Assembly: GCF_000218235.1 (NCBI RefSeq) | Contig: NZ_GL945017.1 | Span: forward strand, 2,005,775 to 2,069,774 | Direction: 5' to 3' | Length of the DNA stretch: 64,000 bases | Source: Hallella multisaccharivorax DSM 17128 | GTDB lineage: Bacteria; Bacteroidota; Bacteroidia; Bacteroidales; Bacteroidaceae | Shown here: piece by piece, positions 61,019 through 64,000 of the stretch | How the letters are laid out: each line of letters starts with the position of its first letter | Position numbering within the stretch: position 1 is the first letter of the stretch | Position numbers and translations under genes: made by a program | Notes under the pieces: model-generated | Seen by the model: the letters and a program-made list of their open reading frames with translations, nothing else | Database searches by the model: none | What the model was told of the DNA's origin: nothing

Positions 61019-63184
61019 TTACTCCTCTTCCTTCACTTCTTCCTCATGCTTTGCAATGAGTTTCGTCTGAATATCATTGGGCACGAGCTCGTAACTTGCG
61101 AATTTGGCATTAAATGAAGCCCTTCCACCTGTGAGCGAACTGAGCGCAACGCTATAGTTGGACAATTCCTTCAAAGGAATCTTTGCTGTAAGCTTCTGGT
61201 AACCAGCCTCTGCATCCATGCCCATAATGATGGCACGACGTCCCTGCAAATCACTCATCACGTCGCCCATATAGTCAGACGGCACATAAACCTCAAGGTC
61301 ATAGATGGGCTCAAGAATCTTCGGCCCTGCATTTCTGAACGCATCCGAGAACGCATGACGTGCGGCCAGTGTGAACGAGAGCTCATTAGAGTCTACGGGA
61401 TGCATCTTTCCATCGTAGACCACCACACGAACATCACGTGCATAGCTGCCTGTCAGCGGGCCACGCTCCATGCAGTCCATGACTCCCTTGAGAATGGCAG
61501 GCATGAACCTAAGGTCAATGGCACCACCCACCACACTGTTGATGAACTGTAATTTACCGCCCCATGGCAAGTCTTTCTCCTCCTTAGACTTGATATTCAT
61601 CTTGAATTCCTGTCCACCGAATTTATAGCTAACGGGGTCCGGCATGCCTTCAGCATAGGGCTCCACTATCAGAGAAACTTCACCAAACTGCCCTGCACCT
61701 CCGCTTTGCTTCTTATGGCGATAGGTAGCCTGAGCCTTCTTTGTGATGGTCTCACGATAGGGCACACGCGGCTCATCGTATTCCACTTGCAGCTTCTCGT
61801 TGTTCTCAAGACGCCATTTCAAAACGCGCAAGTGAAATTCACCTTGTCCGTGAATGATGGTCTGACGAAGCTCTTTGCTCTGCTCAACGACCCATGTAGG
61901 ATCTTCCTGCCTCATCTTCAAGAGAGCGGCCATCACTTTCTCCAAGTCCTGTGGATTCTTTACCTTGATGGCACGTGAGTATTTAGGACGCGGATATTTC
62001 ACAAAATCAAACTTCATTCCGTCGTCGTCTTTTCCATCCAGTGTATTCCCCGTCTTCACGTCTTTCAACTTAACAGTGCACCCAATGTCACCGGCTTCCA
62101 GCTCGTCCACAGGGATACGGTTGCTTCCCGCGCAAGCATAGATTTGCCCAATACGCTCCTTAGAGCCACGGTCAGCGTTAGTAAGGTCGTCTCCTGCCTT
62201 TACTCTTCCGCTCATGACCTTGAAATAACTGACCTCTCCGATATGCGGCTCCAGCCCAGTCTTGAAGAAGTAAAGGCTCTCCGGACCGTTGCTGTCGGCA
62301 GCAACTTCCTCTCCACGGGTGTTGCGATAGGCAGGCATATCACTGACAAATGGTACAACATTGCCGAGGAATTCCATCAGGCGCTGCACTCCCATGTCTT
62401 TGTGAGCGTCAACGCAGAAAATCGGAAACATGTCACGATTGATCAGTCCTTTGCGGATACCAAGACGCAACTCGTCTTCGGTCAGAGAGTTCTCGTCCTC
62501 AAAGAACTTCTCCATCAGTGTATCATCGTTCTCAGCGGCGGCTTCCACCAAGGTACGATGCAACTCCTCTGCTTTTTCTTTCTCCTCTGCAGGAATCTCT
62601 TCACGCTTTGGCTCACCGCCATCGGGTCCCCAAGAGAGTTTCTTCATGATGAGCACATCAATGAGGCTATGGAAGTCAGGACCCGTCTCAAGGGGATACT
62701 GAATTTGTACACATTTGTTGCCATAGATGTCTTGCATCTGTGAAATGAGGTTGTCGAAGTCACATTTCTCCGAATCAAGCTGGTTGATAAGGAAGATAAC
62801 AGGCTTCTTCAACTTTTCAGTATAGCGAAAGTTGTTCTGCGTACCCACTTCCGGACCGTATTGTCCGTTGATGAGAATCACTGCCTGGTCAGTGACATTA
62901 AGGGCAGTGATGGCGCCTCCGACAAAGTCGTCTGATCCCGGACAGTCGATGATATTGAGCTTCTTATTATTCCACTCTACATGAAAGACAGTGGGAAACA
63001 CTGAGTAACCAAGGTTGAGTTCTACGGGCATAAAGTCAGAGACCGTATTCTTAGCCTCCACAGTTCCACGACGTTTGATGACTCCTGCCTCGAACAGCAT
63101 GCTTTCGGCAAGCGTGGTCTTGCCGCTACCTTTGGCGCCAATAAGCGCGATGTTTTTAATCTCGTTGGTTTGATAAACTCTCAT
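61019..63184 (-). CDS. fusA2: EF-G2, elongation factor G paralog with altered GTPase site
   Basis: The 721-residue protein has all five EF-G domains: G domain (about 10-290), domain II, III, IV (GGAGQFGEVSLIV) and V (PIYDLEVYVPSDYMGDVMSD). The G1 motif is GAKGSGKTT. The normal DTPGHxDF of G3 is DCPGSDDF, so the catalytic histidine is replaced by serine (Ser84), G4 is NQLD, and the switch I RGITI motif is missing. In B. thetaiotaomicron such an EF-G2 supports translation without GTP hydrolysis under carbon starvation; that is known from the family. Confidence 0.9.
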   Translation of the reverse strand: MRVYQTNEIKNIALIGAKGSGKTTLAESMLFEAGVIKRRGTVEAKNTVSDFMPVELNLGYSVFPTVFHVEWNNKKLNIIDCPGSDDFVGGAITALNVTDQAVILINGQYGPEVGTQNNFRYTEKLKKPVIFLINQLDSEKCDFDNLISQMQDIYGNKCVQIQYPLETGPDFHSLIDVLIMKKLSWGPDGGEPKREEIPAEEKEKAEELHRTLVEAAAENDDTLMEKFFEDENSLTEDELRLGIRKGLINRDMFPIFCVDAHKDMGVQRLMEFLGNVVPFVSDMPAYRNTRGEEVAADSNGPESLYFFKTGLEPHIGEVSYFKVMSGRVKAGDDLTNADRGSKERIGQIYACAGSNRIPVDELEAGDIGCTVKLKDVKTGNTLDGKDDDGMKFDFVKYPRPKYSRAIKVKNPQDLEKVMAALLKMRQEDPTWVVEQSKELRQTIIHGQGEFHLRVLKWRLENNEKLQVEYDEPRVPYRETITKKAQATYRHKKQSGGAGQFGEVSLIVEPYAEGMPDPVSYKFGGQEFKMNIKSKEEKDLPWGGKLQFINSVVGGAIDLRFMPAILKGVMDCMERGPLTGSYARDVRVVVYDGKMHPVDSNELSFTLAARHAFSDAFRNAGPKILEPIYDLEVYVPSDYMGDVMSDLQGRRAIIMGMDAEAGYQKLTAKIPLKELSNYSVALSSLTGGRASFNAKFASYELVPNDIQTKLIAKHEEEVKEEE

Positions 63185-63361
63185 ATCAAAAATATTTTAA
63201 AGTTAGTCCTTATTTCTTCAACGGGTCTGTATTGCAAACCAGTGCTAAAGTTAAGAAGAAATGCGAAAAGGGCAAAGAAAATATCAAGAAATATGCAGTA
63301 TTTTAAAAGAAATTAGTAATTTCGTGTTCAAATAAAGATAATTGTTCGGAGAATCAAATAT

Positions 63362-64000
63362 ATGTCGACACAAGCTGCACTTTACCTGCATATCCCTTTC
63401 TGTGCTTCACGATGCATCTACTGCGGTTTCTATTCCACCACCTCCCTTTCTCTTAGAAGGCGCTATGTCGATGCTCTCTGTGAGGAGATGCGTTTACTGC
63501 CATATCATCCAACGATAAAGACCATTTATCTTGGCGGAGGCACACCAAGCCAGTTGGCACATCGCGACCTTCACCGGCTATTCACACATATATATAATAA
63601 GTATGATGTCAGTCCTCAAGCTGAGATAACGATGGAGTGCAATCCCGACGACATACGAGACGGAATGTTTCAAGACCTCCCTGTGAACCGCGTCAGCATG
63701 GGAGCACAAACATTTTCCGACGAGAGACTTCGATTCCTGCACCGTCGCCATACAGCGTCAGAGGTAGATCAGGCTTTTGATACACTACTTCATAATGGCA
63801 TCGACAACATCAGCATTGATTTGATGTTCGACTTTCCCGGAGAGACCATGGAGGATTGGATAAGCGATGTCAAGCATGCCATCGCCCTACATCCAAAGCA
63901 TATTTCAGCGTATGGACTGATGTATGAGGAAGGCACCCCGCTCTACAGAATGCTCGAACAAGGATTGACAGAAGAGACCGACGAAGACTTAAGCCTGCGC
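63362..64000 (+). CDS. hemW: HemW-type radical SAM heme chaperone (3' end outside window)
   Basis: The frame is open from ATG 63362 to the edge (213 codons). The N-terminus has LYLHIPFCASRCIYCGFYS with the radical SAM motif CxxxCxxC, followed by IYLGGGTPSQL and ECNPDDI, then SMGAQTFSDERL and SIDLMFDFPGET. The protein is related to coproporphyrinogen dehydrogenase but matches the shorter HemW group, which inserts heme into target proteins. A TAATTTCG box about 40 bases upstream may be its promoter. Confidence 0.9.
   Translation, partial: MSTQAALYLHIPFCASRCIYCGFYSTTSLSLRRRYVDALCEEMRLLPYHPTIKTIYLGGGTPSQLAHRDLHRLFTHIYNKYDVSPQAEITMECNPDDIRDGMFQDLPVNRVSMGAQTFSDERLRFLHRRHTASEVDQAFDTLLHNGIDNISIDLMFDFPGETMEDWISDVKHAIALHPKHISAYGLMYEEGTPLYRMLEQGLTEETDEDLSLR

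Overview
The window looks like a chromosome segment from a member of the Bacteroidota, most probably Prevotella or a close relative in the Prevotellaceae. The reasons are SusC/SusD glycan-uptake loci, promoters of the TTTG/TAnnTTTG type, an RprX/RprY two-component pair, DUF6452/DUF6048/DUF4199 genes, a BspA-type leucine-rich-repeat protein with the tail typical of Prevotella, and an EF-G2 paralog.

Positions 1 to about 13,400 are one end of an integrated mobile element of the mobilizable/conjugative type found in Bacteroidota. It carries a Toprim primase (cut by the window edge), a VapE-type protein, two small helix-turn-helix proteins, an antisense group II intron, a more AT-rich cargo (TetR regulator, TonB receptor, DUF4374 lipoprotein resembling xenosiderophore uptake systems), and an integration operon with two tandem tyrosine recombinases and a small partner ORF. 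The other end of the element lies outside the window.

From about 13,590 the sequence is host chromosome: SRP RNA and tRNA-Thr, then a colinear operon (DUF4199, GT2 glycosyltransferase, DUF6452, DUF6048, ApbE, Crp/Fnr), a TetR gene with a candidate operator, and a BspA-like protein with a (CA)n tract in its 5' leader and a small companion protein. Next comes a polysaccharide utilization locus (23.4-32.7 kb: DUF6377 regulator, SusC, SusD, GH30, surface glycan-binding lipoprotein) whose order resembles the beta-1,6-glucan locus of Bacteroides thetaiotaomicron. After an initiator-type tRNA-Met there is a scarred stretch with decayed copies of genes that are intact elsewhere in the window.

A second locus (34.1-49.1 kb, all minus strand) combines an ECF sigma factor, FecR anti-sigma factor, STN-type SusC, SusD, a ceramidase-fold/GH20 fusion, a GH20 enzyme, a MurQ-type etherase, a BadF-type amino-sugar kinase and an MFS permease. 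This is best read as a regulated system for capturing and salvaging peptidoglycan-type amino sugars (MurNAc/GlcNAc). It is followed by a lipoprotein, serine dehydratase, a copper/silver-type block (HMA protein, HYC_CC_PP protein, CusA, CusC, CusB), RprXY, EF-G2 and the start of HemW.

Cutting across the window are four arrays of a 22-bp tandem repeat whose units contain dyads with apparently compensatory changes. These arrays, the BspA/small-protein pair with its decayed second copy, and the ceramidase-fold/GH20 fusion inside a MurNAc locus are the least explained items.
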